DNA from: Aureliella helgolandensis
Lineage (GTDB): Bacteria; Planctomycetota; Planctomycetia; Pirellulales; Pirellulaceae
Direction of reading: 5' to 3'
Assembly: GCF_007752135.1 (NCBI RefSeq)
Contig: NZ_CP036298.1
Coordinates: 3,596,001-3,660,000 of the forward strand
DNA: 64,000 bases
In this document: positions 46,110 to 55,766 of the stretch, one piece after another
How the letters are laid out: every line of letters begins with the position of its first letter
Numbering within the stretch: position 1 is the first letter of the stretch
Notes under the pieces: model-generated
Told to the model about the DNA's origin: nothing
Database searches by the model: none
The model's input: the letters and a program-made list of their open reading frames with translations, nothing else
Made by a program: the position numbers and the translations under genes

Positions 46110-47257
46110 GTTGCGATGATAGCGGCCCGCGTAGAAAGAGAATCGTTCTACTGGGAATTGGACATACGAACGCACATGTGCTCAAGGAGTGGGCGAGTGC
46201 GCCGATTCCGAATTGCGACCTAGTCTGTGTCAGCAACTACCCAACGGCGACCTACTCCGGGATGCTGCCTGGTACGCTGGGCAGCCAATTTAGCGATGAC
46301 GAGATGCGCATCGATTTGCGCTCGCTCGCCGAGCAGGGGGGCGCGGAATTGGTGCTCGCCGAAACCAGTGGCATCAGCTTGCCGTCCGGTGAGATTCTGT
46401 TCAGCGATCGTGCACCGATCAAGTTCGACGCACTTTCGATTGGCGTTGGCTCGATGCCGGTCGGTTGGGAGCAGCATTCCGCATCGCCACTGCTGGTCCC
46501 CATCAAACCGATGCAGACGTTTCTGGAACGCTTAAATACGCGATTGACGCATTGCTCGAGTGCAAAGAAAACGCCTCTACGCGTCGCCATTGTCGGTGGT
46601 GGCGTGGCGAGTGTCGAGATTGCCTTTTGTTTGCTCCAACAATGCCGCCGACGGGAGCGCGCTGGAGAGTTTTCCATTGAGATATTTACGAGTAGTGAAT
46701 CGGTGTGCGAAGGAATGCACTCACGCAGCATTGGCCGCATTCAGCGGTTGTTGACGTCGCGTGGCATTGGCATCACGGCGGGCCAGCGAGTTACGAAGGT
46801 TGACGACAGCGGGCTCACAACCGAAGACGGAAGTCGTCATGCAGTGGATGCCGTCATTTGGGCTACGGGAGCCGCCGCCCCCCCAGTACTGGCGAAGTTG
46901 GCGTTGCAGACGGATGAACGAGGGTTTATCGCTACCGGTAAGACCTTGCAATCATTGTCCGATCCACGCATCTTTGCCGTAGGTGATTCGGGCACCATGA
47001 TCGAATCTCCCTGCCCCAAAGCGGGCGTCTACGCGGTGCGCCAGTGTCCGATACTCTCGCACAACCTCCGCGCCTACCTTGGTGGAGGAGACTTGCGTGA
47101 TTTCGTTCCGCAAGGCTCATTTTTGAAAATCCTGAATACTGGCGATGGCAAGGCATTCCTCGAATACGGCTGGCTGAGCGCCCATGCCCGCTGGTGTTGG
47201 ACGTTGAAGACATGGATTGACCGCAAATTTGTTCAAGAGTTCCGAACCGAGTCCTGA
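46106..47257 (+). CDS. NDH-2/SelD-N-terminal-like FAD/NAD(P)-dependent oxidoreductase
   Basis: 383 residues from GTG 46106. Two Rossmann motifs are seen: IVLLGIGHTNAHVL (FAD) and RVAIVGGGVASVEIA (NAD(P)), plus the C-terminal FAD site IFAVGDSGTMI. The ATYSGMLPGTLG segment is typical of the oxidoreductase domain found at the N-terminus of SelD-fused proteins and in sulfide:quinone- or NDH-2-like enzymes. It lacks the selenophosphate synthase half. With the rhodanese and the heme lipoprotein it may move electrons or sulfur; the substrate is not known. Confidence 0.83.
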   Translation: MSCDDSGPRRKRIVLLGIGHTNAHVLKEWASAPIPNCDLVCVSNYPTATYSGMLPGTLGSQFSDDEMRIDLRSLAEQGGAELVLAETSGISLPSGEILFSDRAPIKFDALSIGVGSMPVGWEQHSASPLLVPIKPMQTFLERLNTRLTHCSSAKKTPLRVAIVGGGVASVEIAFCLLQQCRRRERAGEFSIEIFTSSESVCEGMHSRSIGRIQRLLTSRGIGITAGQRVTKVDDSGLTTEDGSRHAVDAVIWATGAAAPPVLAKLALQTDERGFIATGKTLQSLSDPRIFAVGDSGTMIESPCPKAGVYAVRQCPILSHNLRAYLGGGDLRDFVPQGSFLKILNTGDGKAFLEYGWLSAHARWCWTLKTWIDRKFVQEFRTES

Positions 47258-47529
47258 GAACTACAGACGCAACGCATCGTAGTCAAAAACGCATCGTGGT
47301 CAAATAGGAGCATGTCCAGCCAAACTTAGAGAGTGTTGAGCGACAAAGTTCAACCGCTGTTCGAGAAAATCGGAGACGGTGGCTGTGAACCCCAAAACAC
47401 TTGACGAAGCGCGGCATGGTTGCTGCACCACGGCAGGGTGGATTGATCAGGACGCGAACAAACTCACAATCAGGCTAACGTTCGGCAACCAGCCGAGGGG
47501 CCTAGTTCAATAAACGGAAGGGGGAGGCA

Positions 47530-48639
47530 ATGAATCTCCAGAAACTAAAACAGTGGTCGCGTGTCTTATTGCGAATCTCGCTGGTTGGCATCAGCCTGGT
47601 TGCGTTGGTTGTGACCATCGGGTGGCTGTCTGGCCTCTTCGAACAGAAGACGAAACCTGGTCATAGTGACCGAGCGGTGCGACGGCTAGCGGGCGAGCCG
47701 ACGGATATCGTACATGAGATCGAAAAGGCCACGATCGAAGAGGCGATTGGGACGCTAAAAGCTTCCAGCCGAACTGTGGTATCTACCAAAATCATGGCGA
47801 CGATCAACGCGATTGCCGTCAATGCGGGAGATGAGGTTAGCGAGGGGCAAGTACTGATTCAGCTCGACGACAAAGAATACCAATCGCGTCTGGACCAAGC
47901 AAAACGCTCATTGGACGCTGCCGTTGCCAATCGTGAACAAGCCGAGAAGCAATTCCTGAGGATCGAAGCGCTCAGCAAGCAGAGTGTGACTTCTCAATCG
48001 GACTTCGATGAAGCATCGCGAGATGTTCAGGTGACGATTGCCGACGAGTCCCGTGCTAAACAAGCGGTATTGGAACTGGAAACGATGCTCTCTTATACCA
48101 CCATCAAGGCAGCAAAGAAGGGACGGATCGTGGATCGCAGTGCTGAACCCGGCGATGTGGCCACGCCCGGCGTGCCCATTTTAACCCTGTATGACGCCAC
48201 ATCGTTGCGTTTGGAGGCTCCCGTGATGGAGCAGCTGGCGGTCAAACTGAGGATTGGCGACAAATTGACCGTTCTCGTTGACGCACTTGGCCGGGAGTAT
48301 ACCGCCACGGTCGATGAGATAGTACCTCAAGCCGATGCCCCCAGCCGCTCGTTCTTGGTCAAGGCGTCCCTGCCCAAATCGGAGGATCTGTACGAAGGCA
48401 TGTTTGGGAGATTGTTGATTCCGGCTGGGGAGCGTCGTCACTTGTGCCTCAACACCTCTGCAGTGATCAATGTTGGACAACTTGACTTCGTGGATGTCGT
48501 GCTACCTGATGGCAACATCGAACGGCGGCTGATCAAAATTGGCCAGTTGGGAATGCCAGGACGCCAGGAAGTGCTCAGCGGAGTGGACGCTGGCGAGCGT
48601 GTATTGATTCAGCATGAAGGGGCAGCCGATGTCCGATAG
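47530..48639 (+). CDS. RND efflux periplasmic adaptor (membrane fusion protein)
   Basis: 369 residues with an N-terminal membrane anchor (SLVGISLVALVVTIGWLSGLF), the lipoyl half motifs (ATINAIAVNAGDEVSEGQVL and IKAAKKGRIVDRSAEPGDVA), a coiled-coil hairpin (DQAKRSLDAAVANREQAEKQ) and the beta-barrel domain (PQADAPSRSFLVKASLP). GGAAGGGGGAGG precedes the start. It links the inner-membrane RND pump encoded next to an outer-membrane channel not found in the window. The gene overlaps the pump gene. Confidence 0.93.
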   Translation: MNLQKLKQWSRVLLRISLVGISLVALVVTIGWLSGLFEQKTKPGHSDRAVRRLAGEPTDIVHEIEKATIEEAIGTLKASSRTVVSTKIMATINAIAVNAGDEVSEGQVLIQLDDKEYQSRLDQAKRSLDAAVANREQAEKQFLRIEALSKQSVTSQSDFDEASRDVQVTIADESRAKQAVLELETMLSYTTIKAAKKGRIVDRSAEPGDVATPGVPILTLYDATSLRLEAPVMEQLAVKLRIGDKLTVLVDALGREYTATVDEIVPQADAPSRSFLVKASLPKSEDLYEGMFGRLLIPAGERRHLCLNTSAVINVGQLDFVDVVLPDGNIERRLIKIGQLGMPGRQEVLSGVDAGERVLIQHEGAADVR

Positions 48640-51600
48640 TACCCATCAAGACGAAGCCGACATACCACTCATGACGCGAATCGTTGAAGTCTTCTTGCGA
48701 GGCGACATCGCGGTGCTACTGATCTTCATTTCGCTGATGTTGGGGGCGGCTGCCCTAGTGCTGACACCACGCGAGGAAGAACCGCAAATCGTGGTCCCCA
48801 TGGCCGACTTGTTCGCGTCGGCTCCGGGATTATCGGCTGAGGAAGTGGAACGGCAAGTCACCGATCGCCTTGAGAAACTACTTTACCAAATCGATGGTGT
48901 CGAATTCGTCTATTCAACGTCGCAGCCGGGACAGTGCGTCGTGACCGTGCGATTCTATGTAGGGGAAGATCGCGAAGACTCGCTCGTCAAAATTTACAAC
49001 AAAATCAATTCCTCGGTCGATCAAATTCCACCCGTGGTCGAGTCTTGGGCAGTCAAACCGATCGAAGTCGATGATGTTCCAATTGTGATTGCGACTTTGT
49101 GGTCCGACCAGCCACAGCGATACGGCGACCATCACTTGCGGCGGATAGCTGAGGAAGTGCAGCATGAATTGCAAGCGATCCCCAATACCAATCGGGTCGA
49201 ATTCGTGGGGGGACGCCCCCGACGAATCATCGTGAACTTGGACGCTCAGCGATTGGCCGCTCATGCGACATCGCCTTTGCAAGTCGCGCGGGCGCTTCAA
49301 GTCAGCAACGTGACAGCTCGCAATGGAAGCTTTGAGCAACAGAATACGCAGTTTAATGTGGAAACCGGTACGTTCATCCGAGGCGTCGACGATCTCAACG
49401 AAACGGTGGTAAACGTGGCCGGCGGACGCCCCGTGTACTTGAAGAACGTTGCCACCGTCGTGGATGGTCCGGCAGAACCAGATAACTACAGTTGGATCGG
49501 GTTCGGATTGGCGGATGTCGAGCACGGTGATGAGACTGGCGTTTTCCCGGCGGTTCAGATTTCGATCGCGAAGCGCAAAGGCGCTAACGCTGTGAACGTC
49601 GCCAAAGCCGTAGAAGCCAAGCTGGAGGAACTGAGTGCCTCCCACTTGCCCGTTGGCGTTCACTTTAGGATCACTCGTGATTATGGCGAAACCGCGAACG
49701 AGAAAGTCAACGAACTGATCGAAGGCCTGGTTGTGGCAGTGCTGACCGTTGTCGGTCTGATCGGCCTGACGATGGGCTGGCGTCCGGCGTTGGTGATCGC
49801 ACTCGCCATTCCAGTGTGCTACAGCCTGACATTGTTTATTAATTTGATGGTCGGCTATTCAATCAATCGCGTGACGATGTTCGCGTTGATTCTATCCCTC
49901 GGCTTACTCGTCGACGACCCGATCACTGACGTGGAAAACATCGCCCGCTATTTTACCATGAAGATCTTTCCGCCCAGGAAGTCGGTATTGCGTGCCGTCC
50001 AGGAAGTGCGGCCAGCGTTGATCCTGTCGACGCTGGCAATCATTGTCAGCTTCCTGCCATTAGCATTTATCACTGGAATGATGGGACCGTACATGGCCCC
50101 TATGGCGCTCAACGTGCCACTCACGGTGACAGTGTCGACGCTTGTGGCATTCCTGATTACGCCGTGGCTGGCGATGGTCTCCTTGAAACAGATTAGTGAC
50201 TCACCCGGCGAAGAAAAATCATACGATTTGACCAAGAGCTTTCTATATCGCGCGGCACGCTGGTCGTTGACCCCGATTTTGAAAGGCCGTCTTGCGGCTT
50301 GGAGTGTGCTGATTCTGATCGCTGGCTTGTTCTTTGCCGCACTGATCCCTCCAGTCATGCGGTGGGTGCCCGTAAAGATGCTGCCCTATGACAATAAGAA
50401 CGAATTTCAAATTGTCGTCGACATGCCCGAAGGAACGACGCTAGAGCGCACCGATGTCGTCTCAAGACGGTTGGGGGAGTACCTGGGCGGACTGTCCGAA
50501 GTTAAGGACTACCAAATCATCGTCGGGAAGTCTTCCCCCATGGATTTCAACGGTTTGGTGCGGCATTACTTTCTGAGGCAGGGGACCAATGTCGCCGACA
50601 TTCGCGTGAACCTACTGGCTAAGGAAAAACGCGAGCAGCAGTCGCACGAGATCTTGCTGCGAATTCGTGACGATATCACCGCATTTGCCGAGTCAATGGA
50701 TGCGAATATCAAACTGGTCGAAGTGCCGCCTGGACCACCCGTGTTGTCGACGATCACGGCGGAAGTCTACGGACCTGCCGATGGCAATTACGGCACACAG
50801 ATCGCCGCGGCTCATGCGGTGATGGAACGGTTGAGTCATGAGCCGGGGGTGGTGGATTTAGATGTAAGCGCTGAAAATGATCAAGTGCGTTTCGTATTTG
50901 AAACGGATAAACCCAAGGCGGCTTTGTCAGGCATTTCGACGCAAACAATTGCCGAAACCGTCCGTACAGCATTGAGTGGAAACAAGGCAACGGTACTGCA
51001 CTTACCGGGTGAAGTCGAACCGTTGTGGATTGAGTTACGCCTGCCGCGAGCAAGCCGCTCGGCGCTGGACGACTTGGAAGAGGTTTACGTTCAAGGTGAA
51101 AGCGGGCAGATGGTTCAGTTGGGGGCGTTGGGAAGTTTTCGCGAGACGATCGAAGACAAGTCGATTTATCACAAAAATCTCCAACGCGTGGTCTACGTAT
51201 ATGCCGAAGTCGCCGGGCGCCCACCGGCGGATGCAATCGTGGATATGCAGTGGGATCAAACTACCGCAGATGAACGCGCCGTGGCCGGTTCCCCGGACGC
51301 CGACGACGCAGGCTTAGGACGCGAGCTCAGCGATCGCTCATGGCTATCTCCTGGCGGTGGCCTGCCATGGAGCGTACCGGACGGGTACCGCGTCGAATGG
51401 GCCGGCGAGGGCGAGTGGGACATTACGCTGGATGTCTTCCGCGATCTGGGGTTGGCCTTTGGAGCCGCACTCCTCGGGATTTTCGTGGTGTTGATGTTCC
51501 AAACGGGCTCGCGAACGTTGCCCGTCTTAATCATGTCCGCAATTCCATTGTCAATGATCGGTATTATGCCTGGGTTCTGGGGGCTCAATGCGCTGATGAA

Positions 51601-51973
51601 CCAGCCCGTTGGCGGACATCCCAATCCCGTGTTTATCACCGCCACGGCGATGATTGGAATGATTGCACTCGCGGGAATCGTTGTGCGGAATTCAGTCGTT
51701 TTGATCGACTTCATCCACTTGGCGCAATCCGAGGGGCACGACTTGCGAGAGTCCATCATTCGAAGCGTCGCCATTCGCACGCGGCCGATCCTCCTCACCG
51801 CCGGCACGACGTTGCTAGCCAATTGGGTCATCACCCTGGATCCCGTTTTCTCTGGACTCGCGTGGGCGATCATCTTCGGAATTGTGACATCCACGTTCTT
51901 CACGTTGATCGTGATTCCAGCCGCTTACTGGATCCTGTACCAAACCTCGGAACAGCAGGTGGAGAAAGCGTAA
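48629..51973 (+). CDS. RND efflux transporter permease (HAE1/AcrB-like)
   Basis: About 1114 residues from the ATG at 48629; an in-frame ATG at 48614 would add five residues. Twelve membrane spans and two periplasmic repeats are evident. The span-4 motif GLLVDDPITDVENI keeps the two Asp residues that relay protons in AcrB, and span 10 has VVRNSVVLIDF in place of the usual Lys-Asn. The substrate is unknown; drug-type rather than CzcA metal-type seems likelier from the motifs, with modest certainty. It overlaps the adaptor gene by 11 bp. Confidence 0.92.
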   Translation: MSDSTHQDEADIPLMTRIVEVFLRGDIAVLLIFISLMLGAAALVLTPREEEPQIVVPMADLFASAPGLSAEEVERQVTDRLEKLLYQIDGVEFVYSTSQPGQCVVTVRFYVGEDREDSLVKIYNKINSSVDQIPPVVESWAVKPIEVDDVPIVIATLWSDQPQRYGDHHLRRIAEEVQHELQAIPNTNRVEFVGGRPRRIIVNLDAQRLAAHATSPLQVARALQVSNVTARNGSFEQQNTQFNVETGTFIRGVDDLNETVVNVAGGRPVYLKNVATVVDGPAEPDNYSWIGFGLADVEHGDETGVFPAVQISIAKRKGANAVNVAKAVEAKLEELSASHLPVGVHFRITRDYGETANEKVNELIEGLVVAVLTVVGLIGLTMGWRPALVIALAIPVCYSLTLFINLMVGYSINRVTMFALILSLGLLVDDPITDVENIARYFTMKIFPPRKSVLRAVQEVRPALILSTLAIIVSFLPLAFITGMMGPYMAPMALNVPLTVTVSTLVAFLITPWLAMVSLKQISDSPGEEKSYDLTKSFLYRAARWSLTPILKGRLAAWSVLILIAGLFFAALIPPVMRWVPVKMLPYDNKNEFQIVVDMPEGTTLERTDVVSRRLGEYLGGLSEVKDYQIIVGKSSPMDFNGLVRHYFLRQGTNVADIRVNLLAKEKREQQSHEILLRIRDDITAFAESMDANIKLVEVPPGPPVLSTITAEVYGPADGNYGTQIAAAHAVMERLSHEPGVVDLDVSAENDQVRFVFETDKPKAALSGISTQTIAETVRTALSGNKATVLHLPGEVEPLWIELRLPRASRSALDDLEEVYVQGESGQMVQLGALGSFRETIEDKSIYHKNLQRVVYVYAEVAGRPPADAIVDMQWDQTTADERAVAGSPDADDAGLGRELSDRSWLSPGGGLPWSVPDGYRVEWAGEGEWDITLDVFRDLGLAFGAALLGIFVVLMFQTGSRTLPVLIMSAIPLSMIGIMPGFWGLNALMNQPVGGHPNPVFITATAMIGMIALAGIVVRNSVVLIDFIHLAQSEGHDLRESIIRSVAIRTRPILLTAGTTLLANWVITLDPVFSGLAWAIIFGIVTSTFFTLIVIPAAYWILYQTSEQQVEKA

Positions 51974-52388
51974 TTGAACAGGCAGCCCAAAATCGCGGTG
52001 CAGCAATTCGGATGGCGTGGAAGTGGTCCGGACTGCCACGTGCGTTGGACCTGAGGGGAGCTGGCTGCGTTGCGATCCCGCCCGCCACACGAGGCAGATG
52101 GGATTGCATCGCTCTCTAGTCAACTCAGCCTCTCACTCACGAGATGGCTGTCCGAAGTGCTGCTTTGCAGCGAACTGCTTAGATGTCGGGAGCAGCCACG
52201 GTACAGATCGTCGATTGCAGCGAAGGCCGCCTTCGCTCGCTGAAGGGACAGCGTCGAACGCCCTCGCTCCACTTATGCAGGTCCATTCGGCGACACCATC
52301 CATGCCTAAGGCTTGCCAAACAACAGCTCGCGTTGCTCAGGTTTAGTGCTTGGCCGTGTTGGATCTTTTTGCAAGAATCGTAGCCCGT
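51974..52388. other. intergenic region
   Basis: No gene seen. It forms the upstream flank of the MITE-like element and contains a short palindromic cluster near 52216-52245 (GCGAAGGCCGCCTTCGC). Confidence 0.4.
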
Positions 52389-52518
52389 CTGTGCACCGGT
52401 TATTGATTTAACCGCAATTTGAATTTTGACGCGGAGATGGCGTCCCCAATTGTCCTGTGACGGTAGCCACCTTTCCTTGCTGAGGCAGCGGGTTCCTATT
52501 TCAACCGCCTGTGCAGAG
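52389..52518. mobile_element. MITE-like element, copy 2 (diverged)
   Basis: About 130 bp related to the copy at 21398-21513. Imperfect terminal inverted repeats: CTGTGCACCGGTTATTGA at the left and TCAACCGCCTGTGCAGAG at the right. The interior shares TTGATTTAA, GCAATTTG, GCGGAG, CCACCTTTCCTTGC and CTATTTCAAC-type blocks. The termini are less alike than in the other copy, so it is older or recombined. It lies 73 bp upstream of the flavin monooxygenase start and could carry part of its promoter. Confidence 0.7.
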
Positions 52519-52590
52519 ACAGTAGAACTTGAAACAATCTATGTACCTCCACATTCTGTCTACTCTAGTGTTAGCTCGAAGAACGATTCC

Positions 52591-53748
52591 ATGAAAGCGA
52601 TGATTATCGGGGCGGGTATTTCCGGACTTTGCACAGCGATTGCGTTGCGGAAAGCTGGCTTGGAAGTGGTCGTATACGAGCGCGCACCTCAGCTTACCGA
52701 AGTTGGAGCTGGAATCAGTCTTTGGGCCAATGCCCTGCGAGCGCTTGACACCATCGGAGCGGGGGCTGCCATTCGCGAACGGCTGGAGCCACTCCGCCAA
52801 AGCGAATTGAGACTGAGAGAGGGACATGTCGTTGCTGGCTCCTTTTTCGCAGCGAAACTGGAGAAGGCTTTAGGACACCAACCAGTTCTCGGCATGATAC
52901 ACCGAGCTGAGTTGTTGGAATCGCTCGTAGGTTGCTTACCCGTTGGCACCGTGCAGTACGGCCATGAAGCGCTCGACGTTCGAGACTGCGGCGATCGAGT
53001 GGAGGTCGAATTCACGAATGGCAATCGCAATGTTGCGGACCTGACTATTGGAGCCGATGGGATTCATTCGAAAGTCCGATCGCTTCTATTGGATAGCTCT
53101 CCGCCTCGCTACTCCGGCTACACGTGCTTTCGTGGCGTCACCGAAATGCCAGCGAGTATTCAGCCAGGTTATCTGGCTGAATGGTGGGGGCGGGGATGCC
53201 GCGTTGGAATTGCCACGTTACGGAATCACCAAATTTATTGGTGGGCAACGGCCAATGCGCCCCAAAATATTCGTATTGAAGACAAGCGAAGTTGGTTATG
53301 CAATCGATTCAGCCGATGGGCCGATCCCGTCCTCGAATTGTTTTCCACGACACCTCCCGATGCGATTTTTCAGAACGATATCATCGATCGCCGCCCCGAC
53401 AAACATTGGTACCGAGGACGATGCCTTCTCATTGGAGACGCAGCCCACCCGACCACTCCCAATCTCGGCCAAGGAGGATGCCTGGCCATCGAAGATGCTG
53501 CGTGCTTGTACTATTTGTTCTCTCGCTCGCTACCGTTGGAGGAGATCATGCCCGAGTTTGTTCAGCTGCGCTATGCCAGGGCGGCAACAATCAACCGCGA
53601 TTCGCTTCGACTGGGAAGGACCGGTCAATGGAATGGCAGAGTTGCTTGCTGGTTACGCGATGCAATTGCCAAGCAACTAATACCTATCCTCGGGGTCCAA
53701 GAAATGCTTAAGCATGCCCGAAACGTGGATCCTGGGTGGGCAGAGTAG
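52591..53748 (+). CDS. FAD-dependent monooxygenase (group A, PHBH-like)
   Basis: 385 residues from the ATG at 52591; the open frame begins at 52426 inside the MITE-like element and that start is not credible. The N-terminal FAD motif is MIIGAGISGLCTAIALRKAG, with the glutamate after the second strand (VVVYERAP). The DG motif reads DLTIGADGIHSKVRS and the second FAD motif is LLIGDAAHPTTPNLGQGGCLA. Aromatic or polyketide-like substrates are usual for the family. No pathway gene is nearby. Confidence 0.92.
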   Translation: MKAMIIGAGISGLCTAIALRKAGLEVVVYERAPQLTEVGAGISLWANALRALDTIGAGAAIRERLEPLRQSELRLREGHVVAGSFFAAKLEKALGHQPVLGMIHRAELLESLVGCLPVGTVQYGHEALDVRDCGDRVEVEFTNGNRNVADLTIGADGIHSKVRSLLLDSSPPRYSGYTCFRGVTEMPASIQPGYLAEWWGRGCRVGIATLRNHQIYWWATANAPQNIRIEDKRSWLCNRFSRWADPVLELFSTTPPDAIFQNDIIDRRPDKHWYRGRCLLIGDAAHPTTPNLGQGGCLAIEDAACLYYLFSRSLPLEEIMPEFVQLRYARAATINRDSLRLGRTGQWNGRVACWLRDAIAKQLIPILGVQEMLKHARNVDPGWAE

Positions 53749-53940
53749 GGCACAACAACGCGGCGAAAGCGCTCACCAAGCCCAAGGCACCCCCACCCCG
53801 AATTTGGAATTTCGGGCGCGTGGATGCGGTCCTCCAGCGTAATCATTGAATGTCGGCGCCGGCGGTGCGGGTAGCCCCCAGGAACTAGGCGAGGCACGAA
53901 TGGCGTTGGCTTACTGATACTTAACGCTCAACGGCAATTT

Positions 53941-54894
53941 TCAAAACAAGTTCCATGCTTTGGCATCTAGTTCTTTTTGAAGGTCCGGATCCTTCGCACG
54001 GGCCAACAGGTCGTAGAACGCGTAGGGATATTTAAACACGTGACCGATCCCCAGGGTCTTGTCACCTCGGTTGTTCCAATATTCGAATTCGTCGGGCCTG
54101 AGCTCGGTGAAGGAATGGTCCTTAATTTTTCGGTCACCCGATTGTGGCCCCAATCGTGTGACGGTCACGTACTTGCGAAACGCCGTGCGGCAACCCTCGG
54201 CCCACTCGACATCGCCCATGGCAGCCAATTCAACGAGCGACTGACCAAACGTTAGCATGTGGCCTGCGAAGCCCTGACCATATCCCTTGAATCGGTCGAT
54301 GGACTCACTAGCCTCTTTGAGAATATATTCTGATGCGGCAACCGAATCGGAGAAAGGTGGTGGTGCAACCTCCTCGCTGGGCGCACTATCTCGCCACGGC
54401 TTGAAAGCACCGATCAGATCACAGATACCAGATACCCTCTCCTCAGTTGCAAGATCGGGAAGCATCCGAAACGCCTTGATGGCGTGCATCGCAAAGATCG
54501 CGTCGTGGCCGACTTCGCGAAGCACTCCATTGCCCTTTGCAAGTGCCTTGCCGATCCGCTCTTCGGCGCCATCAATGGGCTCCGCTTGGGGAAAGGGCTT
54601 GCAGAGTTTGGAAGGTGCCCAGTTTTGGTCAAACAACGCGACGATTCGGTTGCTAGTGGATTCGCCCAGTTCGTTATCGACGCACATCAAGTGTGCTGAG
54701 ATCATGGACGCCCCGCGATGCCCGTCAGCAAAGTAACTTTGCTGCGGCGCGCGGGCCAACGCGTTCACCCCCAGTGCGACGAGGCGCTTGTCGGAAAGCG
54801 ACTGCTCCTCCGCCACTGCAAACCGGTCCAAACCGGCAGTTGCGAGAGCCAGCCCTGCAGTGCTTCCCGCAGCGAATTGCCTTCGATTGATCAT
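53941..54894 (-). CDS. Tat-exported protein of unknown function
   Basis: 317 residues from the ATG at 54894, where the twin-arginine signal MINRRQFAAGSTAGLALATAG begins; the upstream start at 54978 would bury it. The mature protein has a helical, soluble composition (LVALGVNALARAPQQSYFAD, DAIFAMHAIKAFRMLPDLA, GYGQGFAGHMLTFGQSLVEL) and no catalytic motif that I recognise. Proteins with similar Tat signals and this organisation occur in planctomycetes as uncharacterised families. It converges on the flavin monooxygenase gene. Confidence 0.85.
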   Translation of the reverse strand: MINRRQFAAGSTAGLALATAGLDRFAVAEEQSLSDKRLVALGVNALARAPQQSYFADGHRGASMISAHLMCVDNELGESTSNRIVALFDQNWAPSKLCKPFPQAEPIDGAEERIGKALAKGNGVLREVGHDAIFAMHAIKAFRMLPDLATEERVSGICDLIGAFKPWRDSAPSEEVAPPPFSDSVAASEYILKEASESIDRFKGYGQGFAGHMLTFGQSLVELAAMGDVEWAEGCRTAFRKYVTVTRLGPQSGDRKIKDHSFTELRPDEFEYWNNRGDKTLGIGHVFKYPYAFYDLLARAKDPDLQKELDAKAWNLF

Positions 54895-55060
54895 TGGATA
54901 CCCAACTGAGCACGCTAGCCAGAAATTTAAAATTGCCCTGCCACTCAGTCTACTAGATTCCTGCCATTCCCACTTCATCAGGGACCATCTACTGGAATTA
55001 ACACGCGTACGGGTGCACTTGCGTCGGCGTTCCTATGCAATCCCAATTGAGCCTGCTGCT

Positions 55061-55591
55061 TCACAGTTGAACGTGGGCCAATTTGTCGAACAGCACTTTC
55101 ATCAGTTCAGCCTTGCGCTGGGAATTGGTAGATAGTCGATCGCGAATCTGCTCGACGGTCAGCCATTCATAGCCGGACACCTCAGCAGGGTTGCAGGTTA
55201 TCTGCGTGTCTTCAGCGACTTTGCTAAGCGAGCCGTAGTAAGCCTTGCCCTGCATGGGCCGGATCGACAATTCGACATCCCGGCTGCCCTGTCGTTCGGG
55301 GATTGGCCGGCGACCGATCCATATCGAGCGGCGAAAGTGCATCTGATTCCGACGAATGCCAAGCTCAATGTCGAGGCACTGACTGGTGGCCTGCTCGATT
55401 GAACCGTTGGGCTCGACTCCCTCCTGCGGTGGCATCCAAGCATCGCGGTTGGCGGCGGGCTGAATGAATAGGAAAGCATCGCGCTCGAGCGATTGGACCA
55501 AACAAATCACCACCGGCCGATAGCCTAGCAGGCGTTCTCGCGTCGGCCGATCGTAGGCCAGCTTTCCCACAACCTTGATCCATTCAAGCAT
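55061..55591 (-). CDS. Nudix-like protein with degenerate Nudix box
   Basis: 176 residues with the fold order of a Nudix hydrolase: VVICLVQSLERDAFLFIQPA, then W-x-P-P-Q-E-GVEPNGSIEQA in place of the standard G-G-x-V-E-x-G-E. In the Nudix box (normally GX5EX7REUXEEXGU) the REUXEE core is replaced by SQCLDIELGI, so the usual metal-binding glutamates are mostly missing. A shorter C-terminal strand region (VSGYEWLTVEQIRDRLS) fits the fold. It may be a non-catalytic nucleotide-binding protein or have an altered chemistry. AAGGGAG precedes the ATG. Confidence 0.75.
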   Translation of the reverse strand: MLEWIKVVGKLAYDRPTRERLLGYRPVVICLVQSLERDAFLFIQPAANRDAWMPPQEGVEPNGSIEQATSQCLDIELGIRRNQMHFRRSIWIGRRPIPERQGSRDVELSIRPMQGKAYYGSLSKVAEDTQITCNPAEVSGYEWLTVEQIRDRLSTNSQRKAELMKVLFDKLAHVQL

Positions 55592-55766
55592 CGGCAGCTC
55601 CCTTTCCGCCCTAGTGAAAATTTTTCGTTGTTAGCAACGACTCGCCGTCTCCGCGATACGTGACCAACGGCCCACCTTTCGCAACGCAGTCGTCTGTGAA
55701 AGCCATGTTGGTGGAAATGATTTCGGCATGCCAGTTGGCCGTTTGTGGGGCTTCTGAGCTGTCTTC

